A stretch of 64,000 nucleotides of DNA from Paenibacillus sp. Soil522 (GTDB lineage: Bacteria > Bacillota > Bacilli > Paenibacillales > Paenibacillaceae): the NCBI RefSeq assembly GCF_001428245.1, contig NZ_LMRV01000055.1, forward strand, positions 240,349 to 304,348. Direction: 5' to 3'. A program made the position numbers and the translations under genes. Under the pieces are notes generated by a model. The model saw nothing but the letters and a program-made list of their open reading frames with translations. It was not told the DNA's origin and did no database searches. Of this stretch, positions 17,456 through 25,750 are shown piece by piece. The number at the start of each line of letters is the position of its first letter. The first letter of the stretch is position 1.

Positions 17456-18781
17456 ATGTCAACGATACTTATTCGGAACGCCGTGGTGATGACAATGAAT
17501 AATCAAGACCATATTTTCACGGGCGATGTATTTATAGATGGCAATCGGATATCGCAAATGGGAGAACGGCTGGAAATACAAGCGGCAGACCGCATTATTG
17601 AGGCGGGAGGGAAGGTGCTGCTGCCCGGTTTCGTGCAAACGCACATCCATCTTTGTCAAACGCTATTCCGGGGAAGAGCCGATGACTTATCGCTGATTGA
17701 ATGGTTAAAAGAGAAAATTTGGCCGCTCGAAGCTGCGCACAGCGAGGACTCGGTATACTACTCTGCCATGCTTGGGATCGGCGAATTGATAAGAAGCGGC
17801 ACGACGACGATTCTAGATATGGAAACGGTCCATTATACACATTCCGCATTTCAAGCGATTAAGGAAAGCGGTATTCGAGCTCTCTCGGGTAAAGTGATGA
17901 TGGACCACGGTACGGAGGTGCCGGTTGCCTTGCAGGAGAATACCCAAAAATCGCTTCAGGACAGTGTGGATTTATTGGAAAAATGGCATGGTGCCGAGAA
18001 TGGACGGATTCAATACGCGTTTTGTCCGCGCTTCGTTGTTTCCTGTACGGAAGAGCTGCTGGTTGGCGTGCGTGATCTTTCTGCTGAGTATGGCGTAATG
18101 GTGCATACTCATGCATCGGAAAATTTAGGTGAAATCGCGATGGTGGAAGCGGAACGCGGCATGAGAAATGTCGTTTATTTGGATCACATCGGGTTGGCAA
18201 AGCCGAATTTGATTTTGGCCCATAGCATTTGGCTCGATGACGAGGAGAAACGAATCATTCGGGATAGAGGCGTTAAGGTTACGCATTGTCCGGGATCCAA
18301 TATGAAGCTTGCTTCGGGCATAGCGGAGATTCCGCTCCTGCTGGAGCAAGGCATTGATATCGGCATCGGAGCGGACGGGGCGCCTTGCAACAACAACCTG
18401 GATATGTTTCAGGAGATGCGATTGACTGCCTATATGCAAAAGGTCAAGCATGGTCCGACGATTATGAACGCAAAAACGGTGCTGCGGATGGCGACAATGG
18501 GCGGAGCTAAGGTGCTTGGCTTAGAGGAGGAGATCGGCAGCATCGAGATAGGCAAGCTTGCTGATTTGCAGCTTCTGGATTTGGAGGACTTTCATGTGTA
18601 TCCGTCATTCGATGCCGACTGGTATTCGAGAGTCGTCTATGCGGCGACAAGAGGCGATGTCGATACGGTCCTTATCGACGGGCAAATCGTGATGGAGAAC
18701 AAGCTTGTGAGAACGGTCGATAAGAAGGTTGTCTTAAAAGAAGCGGATCGCTCTTTGCGGAAATTGATAGAAAGACTGTAG
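17456..18781 (+). CDS. Amidohydrolase-family purine/aminohydrolase deaminase
   Basis: 441 residues of the TrzA/AtzA/MtaD amidohydrolase group. Metal and substrate residues are visible: HIHLCQT (about residue 63), HTHASEN (about 205), AHSIW (about 243) and IGADGAPCNNNLDM (about 304), with N- and C-terminal strands making the composite domain. Family members deaminate guanine, S-adenosylhomocysteine/methylthioadenosine, 5'-deoxyadenosine or 8-oxoguanine. Its place at the head of a purine-degradation locus favours a guanine- or oxopurine-type substrate, but the sequence does not settle it. ATG start with GAGGAGGAGC. Confidence 0.7.
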   Translation: MSTILIRNAVVMTMNNQDHIFTGDVFIDGNRISQMGERLEIQAADRIIEAGGKVLLPGFVQTHIHLCQTLFRGRADDLSLIEWLKEKIWPLEAAHSEDSVYYSAMLGIGELIRSGTTTILDMETVHYTHSAFQAIKESGIRALSGKVMMDHGTEVPVALQENTQKSLQDSVDLLEKWHGAENGRIQYAFCPRFVVSCTEELLVGVRDLSAEYGVMVHTHASENLGEIAMVEAERGMRNVVYLDHIGLAKPNLILAHSIWLDDEEKRIIRDRGVKVTHCPGSNMKLASGIAEIPLLLEQGIDIGIGADGAPCNNNLDMFQEMRLTAYMQKVKHGPTIMNAKTVLRMATMGGAKVLGLEEEIGSIEIGKLADLQLLDLEDFHVYPSFDADWYSRVVYAATRGDVDTVLIDGQIVMENKLVRTVDKKVVLKEADRSLRKLIERL

Positions 18782-18847
18782 CATTTGGAATTCGTTCTAA
18801 CCGTAAAATAACCCTTTCGAGTGTTGATGCTTAGGGAGGAATAATTA

Positions 18848-19951
18848 ATGGATATGTATGATGTACTGGCAGCGGTAAAGGCTGACGATCAACGCGGCGT
18901 ACTGGCAACAATCGTTTGTGCAGAGGGCCATTCTTACCGGAAGGCAGGAGCAGCGATGCTGTTCAAACAGAGCGGCGAGCAAATTGGAACGGTTAGTCCG
19001 GGCTGCCTGGAGCATGATCTGCTGGAGAGAGCGGCAAGCATCATACATTCAGGTCAGTTTGAATTTATAGATTATAATTTGAATCCCGATGAGGATGTGA
19101 TTTGGGGTGAGGCTGTCGGCTGCGGCGGGGAAATGCGCGTGCTGCTTGAGCCGATTGATGGACCATTGCGAATGATTCTGCTTGAGGCGAAGGAGAGGAC
19201 CGATGCTGGTGTGCCGGTCAGGCTGCTTCGAAGCTGGAATGAAAAGGAAATCAGCTACAGTCTTGTCGATGACGTAGATACCGGACAATCGCTGGAAACT
19301 TCAGATGCGAAAGACGGGGTCTCCAATCATATGTCGTTTGTGATTAGCCCTAGGCCCCGGCTGGTCATATTCGGTGTCGGTAAGGACGCAGAGGCGGTCT
19401 ATTCGCTGGTCAAGCAAATCGGATTTCATGTTGTGGTAGCGGATTGGCGGCCGTCACTATGCACGAAGGAGCGGTTCCCGGATGCGGAGATCGTCATTGG
19501 TTCGCCTGAGCAAATTACTGAGCAGCTTCAATTCCGCTCGGATGATTATTTGATCGTGTGCAGTCACAATCTGCACCAGGATAAGGATATGATTCGGCTC
19601 GCACTGCCGCTTCAGCTTGTATATATCGGCATTATGGGCTCGAAGAAACGAATTCGCATGCTGTTTGAGACGTTTCTCATTCCATCCAATGTAAGGGCGC
19701 CGATCGGGCTTTCAGTTGGCGCGGACGGCCCGTATGAAATAGCGGTGAGCATTGCGGCTGAGCTTATTGCCATACGCGCAGGCCGCAAAGCGCATCCGAG
19801 GAAGGAGAGGGGAAGAGATGCTTATTTCAGCCCTTTATTTAGCGGCAGGCCAGAGCTTACGCATGGGAGTACGCAAGCAGTCGCTCGAGCTGGCGAAGGG
19901 CAAGCCGCTCGCAATCGTGGGGCTGCATACTCTTTTGTCCAGCCCACTTAA
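18848..19951 (+). CDS. pucA: XdhC/CoxI-type xanthine dehydrogenase maturation factor
   Basis: 367 residues. XdhC proteins bind molybdenum cofactor and insert its sulfurated form into xanthine dehydrogenase. N-terminal XdhC domain: ATIVCAEGHSYRKAGAAMLF and GTVSPGCLEHDL; C-terminal Rossmann domain: LVIFGVGKDAEAVYSLVKQIGFHVVVADWR and IGIMGSKKRI. The expected family end is near the AAELIAIRAGRK stretch, but this frame runs on for about 45 more residues, through the start of the next gene. AGGGAGGAATAA precedes the ATG. PucA is the B. subtilis equivalent. Confidence 0.85.
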   Translation: MDMYDVLAAVKADDQRGVLATIVCAEGHSYRKAGAAMLFKQSGEQIGTVSPGCLEHDLLERAASIIHSGQFEFIDYNLNPDEDVIWGEAVGCGGEMRVLLEPIDGPLRMILLEAKERTDAGVPVRLLRSWNEKEISYSLVDDVDTGQSLETSDAKDGVSNHMSFVISPRPRLVIFGVGKDAEAVYSLVKQIGFHVVVADWRPSLCTKERFPDAEIVIGSPEQITEQLQFRSDDYLIVCSHNLHQDKDMIRLALPLQLVYIGIMGSKKRIRMLFETFLIPSNVRAPIGLSVGADGPYEIAVSIAAELIAIRAGRKAHPRKERGRDAYFSPLFSGRPELTHGSTQAVARAGEGQAARNRGAAYSFVQPT

Positions 19952-20486
19952 AAATGTGATGGCTGTCGTCCATCCGGAGGATCCTTTAGAATGGTTATCT
20001 GTGGAAGGAGGGGCAGCAGGCCATGCTGCTCCTTCTGATGTTAAAGCTGTCCGTTTAGTTGCATGCCCGGAAGCTTCGCAAGGCATGTCTTATTCGATTC
20101 GATGCGGCCTTAAAGCGCTCATGGCCGATGAGCCCGCTCTTGATGCCATTGTGGTTGCTCTCGCAGACCAGCCATTTATTACATCCGAAATGATTGCCGA
20201 ACTTATTCATTATTGGAGCGAGCGGCCGGAGCTGGATTTCGTTGCGACTGCGGCGCATGATGCAGGAGGCAAGTCAATCGTTTTAATGCCTCCTGCTGTT
20301 TTGTCTCGTTCAATGTTCGCATCAGTGCTGCTGCTAGAGGGGGATACGGGTGCGCGAAAACTGTTTCAGTCACCGGATTTTAAAGGCTGCGGTTTAGTGG
20401 CTGCGGATCGGACAACCTTGCTCGATATCGATACGCCTGCTGATATGGAACTGGCGAAAAAACATTATTCGGCCTATTTCATTTAG
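19818..20486 (+). CDS. pucB: MobA/MocA-like molybdenum cofactor nucleotidyltransferase
   Basis: About 222 residues. LISALYLAAGQSLRMG at the N-terminus is the nucleotide-binding signature of the NTP-transferase (MobA/MocA/PucB) family; VALADQPFITSEMI is the second conserved block. PucB-type proteins attach cytidine or guanosine monophosphate to molybdopterin for xanthine dehydrogenase. I chose ATG 19818, which has GGAGAGGGGAAG directly upstream; the frame can be extended to 19752 without a ribosome site. It overlaps the end of pucA by 134 bases in a different frame. Confidence 0.82.
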   Translation: MLISALYLAAGQSLRMGVRKQSLELAKGKPLAIVGLHTLLSSPLKNVMAVVHPEDPLEWLSVEGGAAGHAAPSDVKAVRLVACPEASQGMSYSIRCGLKALMADEPALDAIVVALADQPFITSEMIAELIHYWSERPELDFVATAAHDAGGKSIVLMPPAVLSRSMFASVLLLEGDTGARKLFQSPDFKGCGLVAADRTTLLDIDTPADMELAKKHYSAYFI

Positions 20487-20584
20487 TGATAGATGAAGTC
20501 CATGTGAATATATATAACACAAATTGACGATTATTTCGTGCATGCTGCACAAAATGTGTCGTTCATTTATGTATGTTATATATG

Positions 20585-20639
20585 TTGACGTACAATTGAC
20601 ATGGATATATATTGAAGTTACGTTATTGGTCATAACCAA
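20585..20639 (+). promoter_or_regulatory. Promoter and operator-like palindrome before the nucleoside ABC transporter
   Basis: TTGACG (20585-20590), a 17-base spacer and TATATT (20608-20613) form a good sigma-A-type promoter in the 287-base gap. TTGGT-CATA-ACCAA (20626-20639) overlaps the predicted transcript start and could bind a regulator; a GTGCA/TGCAC palindrome lies further upstream. Confidence 0.55.
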
Positions 20640-20773
20640 AACTAGCGAAAGCGACAGAAGCCGTTCCAGTGCGGCAGGCGTAAGCATTTTGCGTGGAGAG
20701 AATGGCAGCGTACATACGGGAAACCTTGTATCTGTTCATCTTTCGAGAAAATAGTGAGTCGGGGAGGAACGGT

Positions 20774-21916
20774 ATGAAGCAGCACAAAAAAGTATTTTTC
20801 GCAGGTGCAGCACTTCTTTTAACGGTCGTATTAGTCATTAGCGGTTGTTCCAGCAGCAAGACGGACAAGGCAGAAAAGAATGCAAATGAGGGTGCGGTAA
20901 ATTCGGCAACGGATGAGCCGGCGAAGCTGCCGCGTGTCGCATTCGTTTATATCGGGCCTCCTGGAGACGGCGGTTGGACATTCGAGCATGACAAGGGCAG
21001 ATTGTACATGGAGGAGAAGCTGGGCATTAAAGCGGACACGGTCGAAAATGTACCGGAGAGCGCTGATGCGGAACGAATCATTACGGAGCTCGCGCAAAAC
21101 CACGACATTATATTTACGACAAGCTTCGGTTATATGGATTACACGCTTAATGTCGCTAAAAAATTTCCGGATGTGAAGTTTCTTCATACCGCCGGCTACA
21201 AAACAAACGACAACATGGGCACGTATTTCGGAAAAAACTTTGATGCCAGCTATTTAAGCGGAATTGCAGCAGGAAAAATGACGAAGAAAAACGTGATCGG
21301 CTATGTCGGCGCGTTCCCGATTCCTGAAGTCATTTATAACATAAACGCTTTTACGCTAGGCGTGCAAAGCGTCAATCCGGATGCCAAGGTCAGCGTCGTA
21401 TGGACGAATACCTGGTATGATCCTACAACCGAACGTCAGGCGGCAGTAAGCCTGCTTGATAAAGGAGCGGACATATTGCTCGCTTATCAGGATTCGCCGG
21501 CAACGCTGCAGGCCGCGGCTGAACGGGGCGCTATGGCGGGGGGTAACGACTCCGATATGACCCGGTTCGCGCCTGACGCATACTTAACGAACCCGATCTG
21601 GAACTGGGGCCCTTATTATACAAAGGCCGTTCAATCCGTAATCGACGGCACTTGGAAAGCCGAGCAATATTCAGGCTCGCTCGCTGACGGAATGGTTGAT
21701 ATTGCGCCGCTTGGGCCAAGCGTGCCAGAGGATGTGAAGACGTTAGTGAACGATACGAAAGCGAAGCTCATCAGCGGCAAGGTCAATGTTTTTACCGGTC
21801 CGATTTCGGACGCATCCGGCGCGGTCAAGGTGGAGGAAGGCAAAACATTGACGCTGGATGAAATTTTGGTTATGGATTGGTTCGTTAAAGGAGTAGTGGG
21901 TACGATTCCGAAATAA
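20774..21916 (+). CDS. BMP-family nucleoside-binding lipoprotein of an ABC importer
   Basis: About 380 residues. Lipoprotein signal MKQHKKVFFAGAALL...VISGC with the lipidated cysteine in SGCSSS, then a serine/lysine linker. The mature part is a BMP/PnrA-like (Med family) periplasmic-binding protein: VAFVYIGPPGDGGWTFEHD near the start, FTTSFGYMD, FLHTAGYKT, and GYVGAFPIPEVIYNINAF. Such proteins bind nucleosides outside the membrane; B. subtilis NupN of the NupNOPQ guanosine importer is the model. GGGGAGGAAC supports ATG 20774 rather than the longer frame at 20693. A terminator and hairpin repeats separate it from its ATPase gene. Confidence 0.88.
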   Translation: MKQHKKVFFAGAALLLTVVLVISGCSSSKTDKAEKNANEGAVNSATDEPAKLPRVAFVYIGPPGDGGWTFEHDKGRLYMEEKLGIKADTVENVPESADAERIITELAQNHDIIFTTSFGYMDYTLNVAKKFPDVKFLHTAGYKTNDNMGTYFGKNFDASYLSGIAAGKMTKKNVIGYVGAFPIPEVIYNINAFTLGVQSVNPDAKVSVVWTNTWYDPTTERQAAVSLLDKGADILLAYQDSPATLQAAAERGAMAGGNDSDMTRFAPDAYLTNPIWNWGPYYTKAVQSVIDGTWKAEQYSGSLADGMVDIAPLGPSVPEDVKTLVNDTKAKLISGKVNVFTGPISDASGAVKVEEGKTLTLDEILVMDWFVKGVVGTIPK

Positions 21917-21941
21917 GCGGATTTGAACATACGGCTAAATT

Positions 21942-21977
21942 AACAAATCCCTGAATTAAGGGATTTGTTGATTTATT
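21942..21977 (+). terminator. Intra-operon terminator after the binding-protein gene
   Basis: AACAAATCCCT pairs perfectly with AGGGATTTGTT around GAATTA, followed by GATTTATTC. Because the ATPase and permease genes continue beyond it, partial termination here could raise the binding protein's expression above that of the membrane components. Confidence 0.65.
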
Positions 21978-22002
21978 CACACCTATTTCACGAATGAAAT
22001 GG

Positions 22003-22108
22003 CTTTCGTAGCGGTTTGCTTCGCAAACCTTAAGCTTATGCTTTCGTAGTGGTTTGCTTCGCAAACCTTAAGCTTATGCTTTCGTAGTGGTTTGCTTCGC
22101 AAACCTTA
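22003..22108 (+). repeat. Three tandem 38-base repeats, each with a hairpin
   Basis: Copies begin at 22003, 22041 and 22079 with an exact 38-base period; the third is cut short just before the next gene's ribosome site. Each holds the perfect hairpin GGTTTGC-TTC-GCAAACC. The first copy differs by one base (AGCGG versus AGTGG). They lie between the binding-protein gene's terminator and the ATPase ribosome site. Confidence 0.9.
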
Positions 22109-22119
22109 GGAGGGATGTT

Positions 22120-23655
22120 ATGAATGATAGCTATTCGGTAGAAATGCGCCAGATCGTGAAGCATTTCGGTACGGTCGTGGCGAATGATTTTGTAGATTTC
22201 CGCGCGAAGCCGGGACAGATCCATGCTTTGCTCGGAGAGAACGGAGCGGGGAAAAGTACGATGATGTGCATGCTTTCTGGCGTATATAGGCCGACCAGCG
22301 GTGAAATTTTCATTCATGGTGAGCCGGCAAAAATCCGGTCTCCGAAGGATGCCATGAAGCTTGGCGTTGGCATGGTCTTTCAAAACTTCCGTCTCGTTCA
22401 AAATTTAACCGCCGCCGAAAATATCGTGCTGGGGGAGAAATCGTCGTTTTGGCGGGGAGCCAAATGGATGAACAATAAGCAGCATGAAATCGAAGCGATT
22501 GCGGAGCATTTTGGCTTATCCTTCCCGGTAAACCGTCCGATCTGGCAGCTCTCCGTTGGGGAGCAGCAGCGGGTGGAAATTGTTAAGACGCTTTATCGCG
22601 GCGCTGATCTTATTATTTTGGATGAGCCGACATCGGTGTTGACGCCCGGCGAGGCGGAGCAGCTGTTCGCAACGCTGCAGCGCATGAAGGCGGAGGGTAA
22701 GACGGTCATACTGACTACTCACAAGCTGAAGGAGGTTATGGTCGCATCGGATCATATCTCGGTCATGCGCAAAGGAAAGCTGATTCATTCCATGGGCAAA
22801 ACAGACACGAATGAGCGCGAGCTTGCCAAGCTGATGGTCGGCAAGGAGCTCGGGGAAAGCCGTCCATTCCTTCCCCGCCCGCAAGGCAAGCGTTTGCTCG
22901 AAGTACAGCAAGTCGATGTATATGCGGATCATGGCAGGAAATCGCTTGATCATTTCTCGCTGCATGTGAATGAAGGAGAAATTGTCGGGGTGGCGGGTGT
23001 CGCGGGCAACGGGCAGAAGGAGCTTGCCGAGGTGCTTACTGGTCTGCGTTCGTGGAAGCGGGGGACGATTTATTTTAACGGAAAAGTACTGAAGAATGGA
23101 TCTGTGAGGGCGGCAATCGAGTCGGGGATCGCCCATGTGCCTGAGAATCGGATGAAAAGCGGTCTCGCCGGAAGCCTCGGCATCGTTGACAATTTGTTGT
23201 TGAAATCGTACCGGACGAAAGAGCGGTCGCGCTTCGGTTTTCTGCGAATCGGCGTGAATCGCTCATGGTCGCAAAGTTTGGTCGAGCAATTTGATGTGAA
23301 AACGCCTGGACTCGATACGCCGGTTCAGCAATTATCCGGAGGGAACCAGCAGAAGCTGTTATTTGCAAGAGAGGTTCATCAGGAGCCGCTGCTCATGGTT
23401 GCCGTACATCCGACGCAGGGACTAGATGTCGGAGCGACCGAAGGGGTTCATCGTTTAATGGCCGAAATGCGGGATGAAGGCAAAAGCGTCTTGCTTATTT
23501 CAGAGGACTTAGACGAGGTCATCCAGCTCTCTGACCGGATTCTTGTCATTTATAACGGTCAAATCGCAGCTGAAGTGATAAGAGAGGAAGCGGATCGGGA
23601 GAAGATCGGCATGTATATGGCAGGTCTTCAGGATGCGGAGGAGGAAGCGGGATGA
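22120..23655 (+). CDS. Nucleoside ABC importer ATP-binding protein (two ATPase domains)
   Basis: About 511 residues with two fused nucleotide-binding domains. Domain 1: Walker A GENGAGKST, signature LSVGEQQRVEI, Walker B LIILDEPTSVLTP. Domain 2 (from about 265): VAGVAGNGQKELAE in place of a canonical Walker A, and LSGGNQQKLLFAREV as signature, the asymmetric arrangement usual for nucleoside/sugar importers (NupO, RbsA type). ATG 22120 has TTAGGAGGGATG upstream; the frame extends to 22087 only through the repeat. Its ATGA overlaps the first permease. Confidence 0.92.
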   Translation: MNDSYSVEMRQIVKHFGTVVANDFVDFRAKPGQIHALLGENGAGKSTMMCMLSGVYRPTSGEIFIHGEPAKIRSPKDAMKLGVGMVFQNFRLVQNLTAAENIVLGEKSSFWRGAKWMNNKQHEIEAIAEHFGLSFPVNRPIWQLSVGEQQRVEIVKTLYRGADLIILDEPTSVLTPGEAEQLFATLQRMKAEGKTVILTTHKLKEVMVASDHISVMRKGKLIHSMGKTDTNERELAKLMVGKELGESRPFLPRPQGKRLLEVQQVDVYADHGRKSLDHFSLHVNEGEIVGVAGVAGNGQKELAEVLTGLRSWKRGTIYFNGKVLKNGSVRAAIESGIAHVPENRMKSGLAGSLGIVDNLLLKSYRTKERSRFGFLRIGVNRSWSQSLVEQFDVKTPGLDTPVQQLSGGNQQKLLFAREVHQEPLLMVAVHPTQGLDVGATEGVHRLMAEMRDEGKSVLLISEDLDEVIQLSDRILVIYNGQIAAEVIREEADREKIGMYMAGLQDAEEEAG

Positions 23656-24782
23656 GTGAGCAAAAGCCCGTATTAAATAAAGGCGGAACGCTTTCAGCTG
23701 AGGCTGCTCATGAGCCTGGTAAATGGAATCGGCGCTCCTATCGTATTGAAATGGACAGCTCAAAGAGAGGCAGCGCCTGGTGGATACCTATCGTATCGGT
23801 GCTGCTGGCACTTGCCGTATGCGGCATTTTTATTGCAGCCAACGGAATGAACCCGTTTCCCGTATACAAAAAAATGTTCACAGGTGCTTTCGGCACTTCT
23901 TACGGGTTAACTGAAACGCTCGTAAAAACGATCCCGCTGCTGTTATGCGGACTTGGCGTAGCGATTGCTTACCGGATTTCGGTGTGGAATATCGGAGCGG
24001 AAGGGCAGTTTGCGGCAGGAGCGATGGCAGCGACTGCGGTGACGATTTATTTTCCGAATATGCCGGGTATCCTCATTATTCCTGCTATGATCGTTTTCAG
24101 TATCGTAGCGGGCGGCATATGGGGGCTGTTAACGGCAATTCCCCGCACCTACTTTCAAGTGAATGAGCTGGTCACTTCGCTGATGCTCAATTATGTTGCT
24201 TTGCTGGCGATGGATTATTTCGTGTTCGGTCCTTGGAAGGATCCGAAGGGCATGAATTTTCCGGGAACGCCGATGTTTACGGATGCGCAGTCGCTGCCCG
24301 TTTTGGGCGATACGAGGCTGCATCTCGGTCTATTGTTCGGCATCATCGCGATTGTCCTCTATGGCTTCTTCATTAAATACACGCGCTGGGGCTATGAGCT
24401 TCGGCTGATCGGCGCCAATTCTGAAGCTGCCAAAAATGCGGGCATCCGGATCAGCAGACATATTTTGCTGGTCATGATCATTAGCGGGGGATTGGCCGGA
24501 CTGGCTGGGATGGCCGAGGTATCCGGAGTGACGCACCGTCTGATGTACGGCTTATCGCCGGGCTACGGCTATACCGCCATCATTGTGGCATGGCTCGCCA
24601 AACTGCATCCGATCGGGCTTGTCGTTTCCTCGTTCTTATTTGGAGGACTAATCGTTGGAGGATACAGCGTACAAACGATCGGCTTGCCTTCCTCGATTTC
24701 CGAAATGCTGCAGGGCGCCATTTTGTTTTTCCTTATTGCAGGCGGCACGATCAGTAAATTCCGGCTTCGCAGAATTCGTTGA
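23652..24782 (+). CDS. Nucleoside ABC importer permease 1
   Basis: 376 residues with about ten membrane segments after a charged 45-residue N-terminal extension. LCGLGVAIAYRISVWNIGAEGQFAAGAMAA is the BPD_transp_2 family block, and GYTAIIVAWLAKLHP the coupling-loop region. NupP/YufP is the closest model. Its ATG overlaps the ATPase stop by four bases, so translation is coupled; the second permease follows 17 bases after. Confidence 0.88.
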   Translation: MSEQKPVLNKGGTLSAEAAHEPGKWNRRSYRIEMDSSKRGSAWWIPIVSVLLALAVCGIFIAANGMNPFPVYKKMFTGAFGTSYGLTETLVKTIPLLLCGLGVAIAYRISVWNIGAEGQFAAGAMAATAVTIYFPNMPGILIIPAMIVFSIVAGGIWGLLTAIPRTYFQVNELVTSLMLNYVALLAMDYFVFGPWKDPKGMNFPGTPMFTDAQSLPVLGDTRLHLGLLFGIIAIVLYGFFIKYTRWGYELRLIGANSEAAKNAGIRISRHILLVMIISGGLAGLAGMAEVSGVTHRLMYGLSPGYGYTAIIVAWLAKLHPIGLVVSSFLFGGLIVGGYSVQTIGLPSSISEMLQGAILFFLIAGGTISKFRLRRIR

Positions 24783-24799
24783 AAAGGAGCGCATAAACG

Positions 24800-25729
24800 A
24801 TGGAAATCGTGTATCAAATGCTGCTGGCCGCCATATCCTCTGGTACACCGCTATTATTTGCAACGCTGGGCGGCATATTGATCGAACGTTCAGGCATCAT
24901 CCAGCTTGGCGCGGAAGGCCTAATGCTGATGGGAGCCGTTACGGCATGCCTGACATTTCTGCAAACCGGAAGCTTGCCGGTAACGCTGCTGGCCGTTTGC
25001 GGCATAAGTATTTTGCTGGGCGCCGTTCATGCATTTCTTAGCGTAACGCTTCGGGCGAATCAAATCGTATGCGGACTCGCGATGACTTTATTCGGAGCTG
25101 GGCTTAGCGCTTACCTGGGCAAGCCAATCAGCGGCCTTCCTGTCCCCGGAGCTGTGCCGAAGCTTGATATGCCGTGGCTTGAAGCCGTTCCGTTCGCAGG
25201 CCGAATCTTTGCTCATTTGGATGTATTAACCTGGTTCAGCTTCCTGCTTGTCATTGTTCTTCATCTCTTCATTCATCGTACCTCGTGGGGACTTCATCTG
25301 CGGGCGATAGGCGACAATCCGGCTACCGCGGATGTTATGGGAATACGCGTTCAAGCGTTTCGTTACGGCTATATCGTTATCGGCTCGATCCTTATTGGAT
25401 TAGCAGGGGCGGATTTGCTGCTCGTTTATTCTCCGACTTGGACGGAGGGGATGATTTCGGGACGAGGCTGGATTGCGGTCGCTTTAATTATTTTTGCCAG
25501 ATGGAATCCGATCCGTGCGCTATTATGCGCTTATTTCTTTGGAGCGCTCGACATGCTGGGCTTCCGCATTCAATTAATAGGGAGCGAAATACCGTCCTAC
25601 TTCTTAAAAATGATTCCTTATATCGTAACGATTCTAGTCCTTATGTTTCTCGGCTGGCGAAATCGCAATAAGCCATCCGGCTCGCCGGAATCGCTAGGTA
25701 CGCCTTACGTTCGGGAGCAACGATTTTAA
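24800..25729 (+). CDS. Nucleoside ABC importer permease 2
   Basis: 309 residues, eight to nine membrane segments, of the same BPD_transp_2 family: ATLGGILIERSGIIQLGAEGLMLMGAVTA near the N-terminus and SGRGWIAVALIIFARWNPIRAL in the C-terminal half. Equivalent to NupQ/YufQ. It completes the importer: binding lipoprotein, double ATPase and two permeases. AAAAGGAGCGC precedes the ATG. The xanthine dehydrogenase FAD subunit follows 21 bases downstream, so transport and catabolism appear to be on one transcript. Confidence 0.88.
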   Translation: MEIVYQMLLAAISSGTPLLFATLGGILIERSGIIQLGAEGLMLMGAVTACLTFLQTGSLPVTLLAVCGISILLGAVHAFLSVTLRANQIVCGLAMTLFGAGLSAYLGKPISGLPVPGAVPKLDMPWLEAVPFAGRIFAHLDVLTWFSFLLVIVLHLFIHRTSWGLHLRAIGDNPATADVMGIRVQAFRYGYIVIGSILIGLAGADLLLVYSPTWTEGMISGRGWIAVALIIFARWNPIRALLCAYFFGALDMLGFRIQLIGSEIPSYFLKMIPYIVTILVLMFLGWRNRNKPSGSPESLGTPYVREQRF

Positions 25730-25750
25730 CGACAACTGGAGGGGAGCAGG

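Noticed and set aside
22003..22108. Tandem repeats as a CRISPR array
   Set aside because: There are no spacers: the 38-base units follow each other directly and no cas genes are near.
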